Shown piece after piece: positions 7,852 through 17,211 of a DNA stretch of 64,000 bases. Origin of the DNA: Asticcacaulis taihuensis (GTDB taxonomy: Bacteria; Pseudomonadota; Alphaproteobacteria; Caulobacterales; Caulobacteraceae). Position 1 is the first letter of the stretch. Each line of letters opens with the position of its first letter. Position numbers and translations under genes: made by a program. A model generated the notes under the pieces. It was not told the origin of the DNA. It made no database searches and was given only the letters and a program-made list of their open reading frames with translations. The DNA is taken from contig NZ_FMTS01000002.1 in NCBI RefSeq assembly GCF_900100255.1, forward strand, positions 436,576 to 500,575, written 5' to 3'.

Positions 7852-9621
7852 CTAACTGGCCTTGCAGCGCCACACGGTTTTTGTTTCCGGTGCCATGGTC
7901 AGGTAGGATTGGGACAGCGTGCGGATGCGGGCGAGATTCTCGCCCAGCGCCGCCAGGGCCCCGGCATCGGCATTGGCCGAGCAGCGCAGGGAGCCGAGCG
8001 CGGCCTTTTGGGCCACGAAGGTTTTATACTGCGCCGGGTCGATGCGGTAATCATAGCGCGTGAACAGGGTGCCATCGGCTGTCAGTTCCATGCGCGCCGC
8101 CACAGGATTGGCGTCCCCCGTGGTGAAACGCAGCAAGTTGCCGTCTGCCTGGCGTTCATAGGGCGTGCGGCCATTGACGCAGGCATGAACCAGGTCGAAA
8201 TCGAACTCGATATGGCCAGCATCCGGCAGCGGATTGGCGGACATAGACTTGTCGACATCGCACGACATATGCTGGATGGCGGCGGTGGCCACGGGCGCAG
8301 CCACCTTCGGTTTGCTCAGGCGGCTATCGATTTCGCGTTCCTTGATCAGGAAGCCGACCACGGCCACGATGATGATCAGCGCCAGCGCGATCCAGCCCCA
8401 GGGGATCGGGTGCTTGATGCCGGGCAGCTTGACGCGGTCATGCGGCACCCATTCCGCCTTTGCCTTTTCCGGCTTCGGCGGCTTCACCTTTTCCGGCCGG
8501 GCCGGTTCGTCGAAAGCCGTCGGCGCCAAAGGCTCCTTATTGTGGATTTCGGTGCGGTGACGGATTTCGCGGCGGATGATCAGGCCGATCAGGATCAGGA
8601 CCAGCACGGACAGCACGATCATGGCGCCCAGTTGCCAGATTTCCATGGCGGCGCGATCGGCTTCGGCCTTCTTCTGCTCGGCCAGGCGCTGGACCTGGGC
8701 TTCGGCGGCGGCGGCAAGCACACGCGACAGGGCGTCATCCTTGACGATCTCGTCCTCGCTCTTGGCATAACAGGGCGTGGTCACCACGGTGGGGGTGACG
8801 CTGGCTGAACTCAGGAAGCTATTCAACGCCGAGACATGCGTGGCGACATACTGGCCGGCCGAGACATCGAGATTGCCCGCGGTCGATACCGAGGACGGCG
8901 CCGTCCAGGTATTGACGCCCACCACCTGCCCGCATTCATTGAGCAGCGGACCGCCGGAATTGCCGTGATTGATCGGCGCGGTGTGGAACAGGGTCTCGAC
9001 GCGGCTGCCATCCGGGTTGGTGGAGGCGAACAGGGCGATCGAGCCTTGCGTGACATAGGCATCGGCCGGCTCCAGCAGGGCGGTGCCGGAGCGGTTCAGC
9101 AGGTGATCCGTAACGTCGGGATAGCCCATGGTGACGACGCGTTCGTTTTTATAGGGCGTCAGATAGAGCTTGAGCGGCGGCACCTTGAGGCCAGGCGCGG
9201 CCAGCAGGGCCAGATCGCCCTCCACCCACTTCTTCACCAGTTGCACTGGCTGGTAGGTGGCGCCGGAATCCTTGTGCGGCACGATATAGATATCGGCGCT
9301 GGAGGCTTCGGGCGGCACCTCGACCACATGGTAATTGGTGACGATATAGCCGGGTGCGACCACGAAGCCGGAGCCCATGCCGACCGTATCAAGCGGCACA
9401 CCGCCATAGCCGCGATAAACGACCAGCACGCGCACCACCGACTGCTCGGAGGTTTTCAGCGCCTTGGTGGAATTGACCGGCTGGAGATCGCTGTCGACCA
9501 GGTCAGACAGGGACTGATTGGCGGAAGAACTATCCTGGGCGGCGGCAAGGTGTGGCAGGGCGCACATAACGACCGCTACAGCCGCCAGCAGCGCCGCCGT
9601 GCCCATCACCCATTTCCGCAT
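7852..9621 (-). CDS. Membrane-anchored trypsin-like serine protease with two transmembrane segments
   Basis: Begun at the ATG 9619-9621 the protein has a signal peptide (MRKWVMGTAALLAAVAVV... to LAAAQD) and 589 residues. A trypsin-like fold follows with His98 (VTNYHVV), Asp136 (VEGDLALL) and Ser222 (NHGNSGGPLL). After an Ala/Glu-rich helix come TM1 (~329-349), a Lys/Pro-rich loop, TM2 (~408-426) and a ~160-residue C-terminal domain. The second half is unlike HtrA, which has PDZ domains instead. Topology suggests the protease and C-terminal domains are both periplasmic. An in-frame extension to 9756 exists but would bury the signal peptide. Confidence 0.82.
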   Translation of the reverse strand: MRKWVMGTAALLAAVAVVMCALPHLAAAQDSSSANQSLSDLVDSDLQPVNSTKALKTSEQSVVRVLVVYRGYGGVPLDTVGMGSGFVVAPGYIVTNYHVVEVPPEASSADIYIVPHKDSGATYQPVQLVKKWVEGDLALLAAPGLKVPPLKLYLTPYKNERVVTMGYPDVTDHLLNRSGTALLEPADAYVTQGSIALFASTNPDGSRVETLFHTAPINHGNSGGPLLNECGQVVGVNTWTAPSSVSTAGNLDVSAGQYVATHVSALNSFLSSASVTPTVVTTPCYAKSEDEIVKDDALSRVLAAAAEAQVQRLAEQKKAEADRAAMEIWQLGAMIVLSVLVLILIGLIIRREIRHRTEIHNKEPLAPTAFDEPARPEKVKPPKPEKAKAEWVPHDRVKLPGIKHPIPWGWIALALIIIVAVVGFLIKEREIDSRLSKPKVAAPVATAAIQHMSCDVDKSMSANPLPDAGHIEFDFDLVHACVNGRTPYERQADGNLLRFTTGDANPVAARMELTADGTLFTRYDYRIDPAQYKTFVAQKAALGSLRCSANADAGALAALGENLARIRTLSQSYLTMAPETKTVWRCKAS

Positions 9622-9853
9622 GTGGCGCCCCGCGCCCGTACCCGCAAACACTGAACCTTGCCTTATAGCCAGAACAAAACACCACGGTCTCTCGTGAGTC
9701 GCGGCAACTATACGGGTCATAACCGAGTTTGATACAAAAATCACCCCTGCCGACACGCTTATTGTCGGTTGTGGGATTTAAGAAACGAATTGCCCGGAAG
9801 TGGCGATGTACGCTAGATTCGGCCCCAATCATCCTCCCTACAAAGTGCCCAAT

Positions 9854-10807
9854 ATGCCCGATTCCGCTATGCCGCCCGCTTCCGCTATCCCGCCGGTGCC
9901 GATGGCGCTTTACGAGACTGATTTTCCAGCCTTTTCGCAAAATCTGGGCGCCGCCTTCGAGCGTTATGGCTTTGCTGTTCTGGGCGGTCATGGCATTGAT
10001 CCGGCCCTGCTGGACCGTGCGCTTTCGGCGACAAAAGCCTTCTTCGCCCTGCCAGAGGAGACCAAGCGGAAATACAAGACCGGCATAGGCGGGGCGCGCG
10101 GCTATACACCTTTCGGGATCGAAACCGCCAAGGGCGCCACGCACCACGATCTCAAGGAATTCTGGCATATCGGCCGCGAGCTTCCGGCCGGTCATCCGTA
10201 CACGGAATATATGCCACCGAACATCTGGCCGCAGGAAATCGCCGACTTTCACGCCAGTACCTATGCGCTTTATGAGGCGCTTGATGCCCTGGGCAAGAAG
10301 GTGCTGCGCGCCATCGCCGTTTATCTGAAGCTCGACGCCGATTTCTTCGAGGCGCCGGTAAACGAGGGCAACAGCGTTCTGCGCCTGCTGCACTATCCGC
10401 CGGTGACGACACCGGGGGAAAGTGTGCGCGCCGGGGCGCATGGCGATATCAATGTCATCACCCTGCTGCTGGGCGCTGAGGAGCCTGGCCTGCAACTGCT
10501 CGACCGCGACGGCCAGTGGCTGCCGATCACCCCGCCTGAGGACTGTATCGTCTGCAATATCGGCGACATGCTATCCCGCCTGACCAATGGGGTTCTGCCG
10601 TCGACCCAGCACCGGGTGATCAATCCGGCCGAGGCGCGCAAGGACTTTGCGCGTTTTTCCACGCCCTTCTTCCTGCATTTCGAACCGCCTTACCTGATCG
10701 AAACCCTGCCGAACTGCATCACGGACGCGCACCCCGACCTCGGCGCCGCGCCGATCACCGCTCAGGATTTCCTGATGCAGCGGCTGCGGGAGATCAAGCT
10801 GGCATGA
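9854..10807 (+). CDS. Isopenicillin-N-synthase-like 2-oxoglutarate/Fe(II) oxygenase
   Basis: A soluble oxygenase with an N-terminal DIOX_N segment (MALYETDFPAFSQNLGAAFERYGF) and a C-terminal 2OG-Fe(II) domain. The iron ligands are His and Asp in GAHGDINVITLL and the distal His in STQHRVINP; the co-substrate Arg lies in ARFSTPFF. The family includes IPNS, flavone synthase-like and gibberellin oxidase-like enzymes; bacterial members mostly lack a known substrate. The start is uncertain: an in-frame ATG at 9800 adds 18 residues, and neither has a strong Shine-Dalgarno. It overlaps the next orphan gene by four bases. Confidence 0.87.
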   Translation: MPDSAMPPASAIPPVPMALYETDFPAFSQNLGAAFERYGFAVLGGHGIDPALLDRALSATKAFFALPEETKRKYKTGIGGARGYTPFGIETAKGATHHDLKEFWHIGRELPAGHPYTEYMPPNIWPQEIADFHASTYALYEALDALGKKVLRAIAVYLKLDADFFEAPVNEGNSVLRLLHYPPVTTPGESVRAGAHGDINVITLLLGAEEPGLQLLDRDGQWLPITPPEDCIVCNIGDMLSRLTNGVLPSTQHRVINPAEARKDFARFSTPFFLHFEPPYLIETLPNCITDAHPDLGAAPITAQDFLMQRLREIKLA

Positions 10808-11295
10808 GCAACCCGATTGTCGAAAATTTGGAAACAGCGTTTAGCCTCTTTTTAAATGGGATATCCGAACCTGGCTCCAATGTATTAAGTATTTCACTTT
10901 CATCGGGGTGCTTATCAGATGATACCATTGTCGATCCCAACATAAACGCACCCTGCAGAGCAGTAGAAGTTACAGACAAAAGCCAGCATTTTGAAGTCTC
11001 TTTCGAGACTTATGTTTTCTATGCGATCATAAATGAGTCACATGGATTAATTGAACCCGATGCGATTTTTACTGGAAAGAAAATTCGAAAATATGAACGA
11101 TCGAACTTGTTGGAAGCAGTAGAAAAAATCAGTTGCCCCTACGATATTTTTGGCGAACGGCCATTAAAGCATTTTGAAATCCTAACCGAAAATCATCTGG
11201 TTAATGTTGTAAGCTATGATGACCCGCAGATCACGTTTCTACCTCATCCTCCCCATCAAGCTTTTAAAAACGCGCAAATCTGGCAGAGAGCGTAG
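10804..11295 (+). CDS. AT-rich orphan gene, unknown function
   Basis: A 163-residue protein I do not recognise. Its DNA is clearly richer in A and T than the oxygenase gene it overlaps (ATGA), and codon choice differs (many AAA, AAT, TTT). It is predicted soluble, mixed alpha/beta, with several Cys residues and an aromatic ETYVFYAIINES segment. There is no signal peptide. The size and composition resemble small accessory or immunity-type genes, but there is no direct evidence of that. The stop codon is followed at once by a family-B repeat. Confidence 0.6.
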   Translation: MSNPIVENLETAFSLFLNGISEPGSNVLSISLSSGCLSDDTIVDPNINAPCRAVEVTDKSQHFEVSFETYVFYAIINESHGLIEPDAIFTGKKIRKYERSNLLEAVEKISCPYDIFGERPLKHFEILTENHLVNVVSYDDPQITFLPHPPHQAFKNAQIWQRA

Positions 11296-11422
11296 CTTAC
11301 GGGGCGTGGGGTCCGTGACCCCGCAAACCTAACCTTGTTCCAAAGAAAAACCCGGTCTTTAGGACCGGGTTTTTCTTTGGAAAGAGAGAAGACTTGGGGC
11401 CGCAGGCCCCAAACCCCGTAAG
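11296..11422. repeat. Palindromic repeat, family B, copy 1, with terminator-like core
   Basis: This 127-bp element fills exactly the gap between the stop codons of two convergent genes. Ends are CTTACGGGG and CCCCGTAAG (inverted). Inside are a GGGGTCCGTGACCCC hairpin, a central stem CCAAAGAAAAACCCGGTC / GACCGGGTTTTTCTTTGG, and a GGGGCCGCAGGCCCC hairpin. The T-rich central stem can terminate transcription in both directions. It is in the opposite orientation to copies 2 and 3. Confidence 0.85.
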
Positions 11423-13318
11423 TCAAATCTCGCCATCCCAGCCGCATTGCTGGCCCGCATTCTGCTCTTCAAGCCAGGCATTCAGCGGCGCGAAGTAATC
11501 CATGATCGCCGTGGCATCCATTTCCCGCTGACCGGTGAAGGTTTCCAGCGCATCCGGCCAGGGTTTGGATTGCCCCATCTCCAGCATGGCGTTCAGCCTC
11601 TCGCCCACAGCGCGTTCACCATAGATCGAGCAACGCGACAGCGGCCCCTTCCAGCCGGCCTCCTCGCACGCCGCGCGCTGGAACTGGAATTGCAGGATAT
11701 CGGCCAGGAAATAACGCGTATAGGGCACGCTGGCCGCCACATGATATTTCGCGCCCGGATCAAAAGCCGACTCCGGACGCGGCCCCGGCGCCTCTATGCC
11801 CTGATACTTACGCACCAGTTCCCACCAGCGCTGATTATACTGCGCCTCGGTGATCTGGCCGGAGAAGACCTCCCAGCGCCAGCGGTCGATTTCCAGACCG
11901 AACGGCAGGAAAGCCACCTTTTGCAGCGCCATCTTGAGCAGGTAGGGAATATCCTCGGATTCGCCCGGCACCTTGTCCAGCAGGCCGATCTGCTTGAGAT
12001 AGGTCGGCGTTACCGAAGACAGGCCGATGAAATCACCGATCGCTTCATGGAAACCGTCATTGGCGCCGTTCTTGAACAGGAAGGGCTGGTCCATATAGGC
12101 GCGCTGATAGAAATTATGCCCCAGCTCATGGTGGACCGTATAGAAGTCCGTGCCATTGACCTGGGTACACATCTTGATGCGCAGGTCTTCGTTATTATCG
12201 ACATCCCAGGCAGAAGCGTGGCAGACCACTTCGCGGTCACGCGGCCGGGTGAATTGCGACCGCTCCCAGAAGGTCGACGGCAGCGCCTTGAAACCGAGCG
12301 AAGTATAGAAGTTCTCGCCCGTATGGACCATTTTCAGGGGATCGTACTTCTTCTTTACCAGCAGCTTGTCGAGGCTGTAGCTGGATTTTATCCCTTTCGG
12401 TGCGACCACATCATAGATGTTCGACCAGTCCTGCGCCCACATATTGCCCAGCAGGTCGGCACGGATCGGGCCGGTCTTCGGCTGGACGGCATCGCCATAC
12501 TTCTCATTGAGCTTGCGGCGCGTATAGCAGTGCAGATTTTTATAGAAGGGCGCCACCTGGGTCCACAGCTTGTCGGTCTCGGCAGCGAAGGCGTCCGGGT
12601 CCATGTCATAGCCGGAACGCCACAGCGCACCGGTATCCTTGAAGCCCAGACCTTGCGCGCCCGCATTTGAAAGTTCCGTCAGCTTGGCGTAATCGTCCTT
12701 CATCGGCGCGGCGATGCTCATCCAGCCTTCCCACATGGCGCGGGTGGTCAGCGGATCGCGCGATTTCGCCATCACGTCCGAAGCGTCATCGAGATTATAG
12801 GTCTTGCCCTTCCAGGTAAACTTGCCGGTCGAATAGGTGGCGCCCAGCTTGGCGGCCACTGCGGAAAGTTCTTCCGCAGCGCCCGGTTCGACCGCCGCCG
12901 GCAGGGTCTGGGAAATGCGTAGCAAATCAAGCTTGCGGCGCGTTACCGGATCGGCATCGACATCGTTATACTGCGCCGATTCCATGGCATATTTGACCGT
13001 GGCCTCGTTCAGGGCGGCATCGGCGCGGGTTTGCAGCCATTCGGTATCGTAATTGATGAAGGTGGCGCCCATCCACTGGGCGTGCTGGTCATATTCATTG
13101 AGATCGGCCAGCTTGGCTTCGGCGTCGTTGATAAAGGCCGTGGCCTCTTCCGGCGTCGGCTTGGCGGCAGCGGGCGGGCCTTCCGGCGCGGGCTCGACCG
13201 GCACGGTATAGGCGCCGGTGTTCCCCCCCAATACCACCGAGGGCGCGGAAGGCGTTGTCGTGGTGGCGCACCCGGTAAGCAAGGCCATACAGGCCGCAGA
13301 CGTCAGCAGATACTTCAT
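11423..13318 (-). CDS. M2-family metallopeptidase (angiotensin-converting-enzyme-like), probable lipoprotein
   Basis: A 631-residue zinc metallopeptidase of the M2 peptidyl-dipeptidase family. The zinc motif HELGH is at residues 397-401 and the third ligand Glu425 lies in GFHEAIGDFIGLS. These sit in an otherwise helical fold of the right length (ACE domains are ~600 residues). The N-terminus MKYLLTSAACMALLTGC is a lipoprotein signal with lipobox LTGC, followed by a Thr/Pro/Ala-rich linker to about residue 55. Bacterial M2 enzymes cleave dipeptides from peptide C-termini. It is monocistronic, with a family-B repeat directly at its 3' end. Confidence 0.92.
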   Translation of the reverse strand: MKYLLTSAACMALLTGCATTTTPSAPSVVLGGNTGAYTVPVEPAPEGPPAAAKPTPEEATAFINDAEAKLADLNEYDQHAQWMGATFINYDTEWLQTRADAALNEATVKYAMESAQYNDVDADPVTRRKLDLLRISQTLPAAVEPGAAEELSAVAAKLGATYSTGKFTWKGKTYNLDDASDVMAKSRDPLTTRAMWEGWMSIAAPMKDDYAKLTELSNAGAQGLGFKDTGALWRSGYDMDPDAFAAETDKLWTQVAPFYKNLHCYTRRKLNEKYGDAVQPKTGPIRADLLGNMWAQDWSNIYDVVAPKGIKSSYSLDKLLVKKKYDPLKMVHTGENFYTSLGFKALPSTFWERSQFTRPRDREVVCHASAWDVDNNEDLRIKMCTQVNGTDFYTVHHELGHNFYQRAYMDQPFLFKNGANDGFHEAIGDFIGLSSVTPTYLKQIGLLDKVPGESEDIPYLLKMALQKVAFLPFGLEIDRWRWEVFSGQITEAQYNQRWWELVRKYQGIEAPGPRPESAFDPGAKYHVAASVPYTRYFLADILQFQFQRAACEEAGWKGPLSRCSIYGERAVGERLNAMLEMGQSKPWPDALETFTGQREMDATAIMDYFAPLNAWLEEQNAGQQCGWDGEI

Positions 13319-13554
13319 GACCAGTCCTCCCAGTGGTTAACAATCGCAGGGAAGGCTATTTGGTTGCAGGCGTCAAGGGGATAAGCGCTGACAAAATCCA
13401 ACGGCCATCAGGTCGTTACTAAACAGTATGTAAATATCGAACCTAAAAACTAAGCGCCACGAAACAATAGCAAATTTAAGATGGGACGGATTAATATTCC
13501 TACCTCTTTAGCCTGGGGTCACATGCTAAAGTCGTTAATATTGAACATAGAATC

Positions 13555-13878
13555 ATGGGATATTCGATTTTATTAAAAACCAGCCTGTTCGAGGACAAAA
13601 AAATGCTCATCAAATATGTTTATTCTTTGGGAATTAAGAGTGATAGGGGTGCGGTCACGCAATCTCATCAAAACGAAATTATAGTAGAAGTTTATGGAAA
13701 CCCGGCAGACAATTACGGTTGTCCCTCTCATGAACAATTGTGGTTAGGTGATACTGCTTTTAGGTCCGAATTTCTAAAACGCCACCATTCCAATGAACAT
13801 CTATTAAAATACAACGCGGTGCCAGCGGATGGATCAAATGCGATTTTCAGCGTTTATGAATCTAGAGTTTGGGTTTGA
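13555..13878 (+). CDS. AT-rich orphan gene, unknown function
   Basis: A 107-residue unrecognised protein (MGYSILLKTSLFEDKKMLIKY...) encoded by DNA much more AT-rich than the surroundings. The 235-bp region upstream (13319-13554) is also AT-rich and shows no gene. No strong Shine-Dalgarno precedes the ATG. An internal Met17 preceded by GAGGACAAAAAA could be the true start. The predicted product is soluble and mixed alpha/beta. Together with the gene at 10804 it brackets the M2 peptidase, suggesting small horizontally acquired inserts. Confidence 0.5.
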   Translation: MGYSILLKTSLFEDKKMLIKYVYSLGIKSDRGAVTQSHQNEIIVEVYGNPADNYGCPSHEQLWLGDTAFRSEFLKRHHSNEHLLKYNAVPADGSNAIFSVYESRVWV

Positions 13879-13918
13879 GAATCGTCTAGTAACCTAGACT
13901 TTCGAAACGGTCTTTAAA

Positions 13919-14695
13919 CTATTCCGCCGCGCAGGCATCCAGGCCCTGGCTAACCACCGCCCGCGCATTGGCGGCGATACGGCCGGAGCGCTTGCTGCCC
14001 TTGGCCTTGCGTTTGATCGGATTGGGTAGAATGGCCGCCAGTTGCGCCGCCTCGGCGCGGGACAGCGTCTTCGCGCTATGGCCGAACCAGTATTGTGAGG
14101 CCGCTTCCGCACCATAGATGCCCGGCCCCATCTCGATCGAATTGAGATAGACCTCCATGATCCGGTCCTTCGACCACATATGTTCGATCAGGAAGGTGTA
14201 ATAGACCTCGAACCCCTTGCGCACCCACGACCGATCCGGCCACAGGAAGACGTTCTTGGCCGTCTGCTGCGAAATGGTCGAGGCGCCGCGTTTCTTTTTG
14301 TGCGTGGCATTGTAGCGCTCAGCCTTCTCGATGGCCTGCATGTCGAAACCATCGTGGGTGCAGAACTTGGCATCTTCCGAGGCGATGACGGCGCGCTTGA
14401 GATTGTCACTGATCTGATAGCCCGGCACCCAGCGGTGATCGAGGCCATTGCCCTGGGTCAGTTTCTCGATCATCAGGAAGGTCACCGGCACCGGCACGAA
14501 GCGGTGGATGGCGACAGACAGGATCGAAAAGGCGAAGAAGCCGACAATACAGGCGCCCACGAAACGGAAGGGACGGAATTTACGCTTTACGGTTACAGGC
14601 ATGGGTTGGGGTGTCGGCTCCGGCGGGGCGTCATAGATGGTTTCTTCGCTCAGGCCCGGAACGATATCCTCCGGTTCATCGTCACGCTCACTCAT
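13919..14695 (-). CDS. mtgA: Monofunctional biosynthetic peptidoglycan transglycosylase
   Basis: A GT51 family glycosyltransferase polymerising lipid II into glycan strands. After a ~45-residue acidic cytoplasmic tail there is one TM helix ([20 protein letters not shown]). The catalytic domain then shows [15 protein letters not shown] (catalytic Glu), [17 protein letters not shown], and the second Glu in [13 protein letters not shown] with [11 protein letters not shown]. There is no transpeptidase domain, hence MtgA. I chose the ATG at 14693-14695 ([10 protein letters not shown]) because the next in-frame start would overlap the upstream WD40 gene by 17 bases. Confidence 0.92.
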   Translation of the reverse strand: MSERDDEPEDIVPGLSEETIYDAPPEPTPQPMPVTVKRKFRPFRFVGACIVGFFAFSILSVAIHRFVPVPVTFLMIEKLTQGNGLDHRWVPGYQISDNLKRAVIASEDAKFCTHDGFDMQAIEKAERYNATHKKKRGASTISQQTAKNVFLWPDRSWVRKGFEVYYTFLIEHMWSKDRIMEVYLNSIEMGPGIYGAEAASQYWFGHSAKTLSRAEAAQLAAILPNPIKRKAKGSKRSGRIAANARAVVSQGLDACAAE

Positions 14696-14714
14696 AACGC
14701 CCCCAGCGCCAAAC

Positions 14715-15707
14715 CTACTCCGCGTGTTCAAATATATAGACTACGCCGTCTTCATCGCCAAACAGAATGCGATTGGCCTCGCCGGAGATGGCAAGCGCGG
14801 TAATCGGCGCGCCTTTTTCGCCCTTGATCCATTCCACATGGGTCGATTGCAGTTCGGCCAGCCAGACGCGGCCGTCTTCGGTGCCGGCGCTGAGGATGGT
14901 TTCCTCGGCCGCGCCCGCCACGACAGACACCATGCTGCCTTCCAGAGGGTTGATCTCGGAGGCTTCCTCACCCATCGGGCCATTGGGGCGCAGGAAGGGC
15001 CAGACCACCGCGCCATTGGCGCCGGAGGTAGCCAGCAGCTTGCCCTTGGCGAAGAAATCGAGCGACTTGATCTTGGCGGGATAGCCGCCCATGCGCATGT
15101 CTTTTGAATCCTTCAACCGCCAGCCGTGCAGAGCGTTTTCCTGCATGGCGGTGATGACGAATTCACCCGAAGGCGCCATGGCGATCTTGGTATGCGACCC
15201 GGCCCAGAACAGCTTCTGCGGCTTCTGCTTTTCATCGATACGGGCAAACCACACCACGACGCCATTATAGGTGGCGCAGTAGAGCTTGCGCGCCTTGGGA
15301 TCGAAGCAGAGATCCGAGACCGAATGCTCGTGCGTGAAGGTCTTGCTTTCCTTCTTGAGAAGGTCGAGCACATGCACCTTCTTGGCCGCGGCATAGGCAA
15401 TAACCTGGCCTTCCGGCGCCACGGCGATGACGTCGATCCAGGCGCCTTTATGGGCGGCCAGTTCGATCGGGCCGGCGTCCTTCGAGGTCCAGACCACGCG
15501 GCCATCATCGCCACCGGTGATGACGCCAAGCCCGGTCGGGTGGATGACGGCGCTCAGTATGCCGGCATTGGGATGCGCGTCGTATTCTTTTTCCGAATCC
15601 GGGAAGACAACACGGCCGTCACCGAGCGCCACCACGGGCTCATCGAGCGCATCGAACAGGGCGTCGACAACGTAAGAATCGAATGATTTTTGATAAGCAA
15701 AGGTCAT
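14715..15707 (-). CDS. WD40-repeat beta-propeller protein
   Basis: A 330-residue cytoplasmic protein (no signal peptide) built of WD40-like blades. Recurring units are of the type [49 protein letters not shown] and [15 protein letters not shown]. Such propellers act as protein-protein interaction platforms; no catalytic role is expected. It sits 19 bases upstream of mtgA on the same strand and is probably cotranscribed with it. Compact single-domain WD40 proteins of this length are typical of alphaproteobacteria. Partner unknown. Confidence 0.85.
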   Translation of the reverse strand: MTFAYQKSFDSYVVDALFDALDEPVVALGDGRVVFPDSEKEYDAHPNAGILSAVIHPTGLGVITGGDDGRVVWTSKDAGPIELAAHKGAWIDVIAVAPEGQVIAYAAAKKVHVLDLLKKESKTFTHEHSVSDLCFDPKARKLYCATYNGVVVWFARIDEKQKPQKLFWAGSHTKIAMAPSGEFVITAMQENALHGWRLKDSKDMRMGGYPAKIKSLDFFAKGKLLATSGANGAVVWPFLRPNGPMGEEASEINPLEGSMVSVVAGAAEETILSAGTEDGRVWLAELQSTHVEWIKGEKGAPITALAISGEANRILFGDEDGVVYIFEHAE

Positions 15708-15749
15708 GGGGCGCTTATAAGCAAAGAGAGAAAGTTTGAATACCCTTGA

Positions 15750-15924
15750 TCCTCCCCTGATTTATCGGGGGAGGTGGCAGCGCCCAGTTCTTTGGGCGAA
15801 GCCCGAAGGGCTGGTGTCGCTGACGGAGGGGGCTATTCCACTGTCAGTAATGCCCCCCGTCTCGACGCGCTTCGCTTGCTCGACACCTCCCTCGGAACGA
15901 AGTTGCCGTTTCGCAGGGGAGGAT
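15750..15924. repeat. Dispersed intergenic repeat, family A, copy 3
   Basis: A third family-A copy between two leftward genes, ending a few bases before the stop codon of the COG0523 GTPase gene. It shows TCCTCCCC / GGGGAGGA ends, GGTGTCGCTGACGGAGGGGG, the CGACGCGCTTCGC...TCGACACCTCCC block and the CGGAACGAAGTTGC segment shared with copy 2. Confidence 0.8.
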
Positions 15925-15931
15925 GAAATGT

Positions 15932-17065
15932 TTACGCCGCGATTGTCGCTTCAAAGCCAGCCTTGAGCGCCGCCGTATCGAGATGACGGCCGATAAACAC
16001 CGCGCGCGAGACACGCGGTTCATCGGCCTGCCATTCGCGTTGCAGGTCGCCTTCCAGGATCATGTGAACCGCCTGAAAGACCAGGCGCTTGTTCTCGCCC
16101 TTCACATTGAGAATGCCCTTGGCACGCAGGATATCCTGCCCCTTTTCCGCCAGCAGCTTATCAAGCCACTGGGTAAAGCGAATACCATCGATCGGCTTAT
16201 CGGTGCTGAGCGACAGGCTCTTGATCTCTTCGTCGTGGATCGGATTGATGGTGTGGCTGCAATGCTCGTCATGCACATGACCCGCTTCACCGTGCGCCGG
16301 ATTGTGATGATGGTGCCCGTGATCATGGTGATGGTGGTCATGGCCGCAGTGTTCATCATGAACATGACCGGGTTCGCCATGCGCCGGATTATGGTCATGA
16401 TGATGGTGGTGCTCGTCGTGGCCAATCTCTTCCAGCTTGGTCAGATCAAAGCGATGCTGGTTGAGCAACGAAGCGATATCGACAAACGAACGTTGAGCGC
16501 GGGTAATGCGGGCCAGCGGGTTCAGCCCCTTCAGGCGGCCCTCAATCTCGTCCAGCTTGGCATCATCAACCAGGTCGGTCTTGTTGAGGATGATATGGTC
16601 GGCAAAGGCGATCTGTTCCTTGACCACACGATCGGTCTTGAGCGCTTCGTCAAAATGCAGCGCATCGACCAGTGCCGTCACCGAGTCGAGATAGGTCTTG
16701 GCCTTGATGTCTTCGTCAACGAAAAAGGTCTGCGCCACCGGGCCGGGATCGGCCAGGCCGGTCGTCTCAACGATGATGGCGTCGAACCGGCCCTTACGTT
16801 TCATCAGTTGCGACAGAATGCGGATCAGGTCGCCGCGCACCGTGCAGCAGACGCAGCCATTGTTCATCTCGAACACTTCTTCATCGGCGCCGACGATCAG
16901 GTCGTTGTCGATGCCGATTTCGCCGAACTCGTTGACGATGACGGCGTATTTCTGGCCGTGGTTCTCGGAAAGGATGCGGTTGAGAAGGGTCGTCTTGCCG
17001 GCGCCCAGATAGCCGGTCAGGACTGTGACGGGGGTCTTTTGCGATGAGTGCGCGGTATCGGCCAT
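15932..17065 (-). CDS. COG0523/CobW-family GTPase with His-rich metal-binding region
   Basis: A 377-residue G3E GTPase. Walker A is GYLGAGKTT (18-26), NEFGEIGID follows, then the metal-site GCVCC (70-74), ETTGLADPGPV and NKTDLV (161-166). Residues ~216-271 are extremely His-rich and contain a duplicated unit HNPAHGE.GHVHDEHC (225-240 and 254-269). A CobW C-terminal domain ends the protein. Family members (YjiA, ZigA, ZNG1) insert or sense metals, mostly zinc or cobalt; the His tract suggests zinc or nickel buffering. No Zur-like palindrome is evident upstream. Confidence 0.9.
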   Translation of the reverse strand: MADTAHSSQKTPVTVLTGYLGAGKTTLLNRILSENHGQKYAVIVNEFGEIGIDNDLIVGADEEVFEMNNGCVCCTVRGDLIRILSQLMKRKGRFDAIIVETTGLADPGPVAQTFFVDEDIKAKTYLDSVTALVDALHFDEALKTDRVVKEQIAFADHIILNKTDLVDDAKLDEIEGRLKGLNPLARITRAQRSFVDIASLLNQHRFDLTKLEEIGHDEHHHHHDHNPAHGEPGHVHDEHCGHDHHHHDHGHHHHNPAHGEAGHVHDEHCSHTINPIHDEEIKSLSLSTDKPIDGIRFTQWLDKLLAEKGQDILRAKGILNVKGENKRLVFQAVHMILEGDLQREWQADEPRVSRAVFIGRHLDTAALKAGFEATIAA

Positions 17066-17211
17066 TTGAGTGTTACTTTATAAAGGTGGAATGATCTGCC
17101 GCTTAGTTAAGCCTTCGCGCATTGAAATCAAGCGGAAGTGAGAAACAGTACGCAAGATTCCCTGTCCGGTGCATTGACGATGCGGTAAAATGGAGACCTG
17201 AGGGGGAAATC

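Noticed and set aside
16300..16430. Tandem DNA repeat (GTGATGGTG-like)
   Set aside because: It encodes the His-rich segment of the GTPase in frame and is explained by protein sequence.
17066..17211. Zur box upstream of the His-rich COG0523 gene
   Set aside because: No palindrome of the TGTTATAACA type is present, so zinc control cannot be supported.
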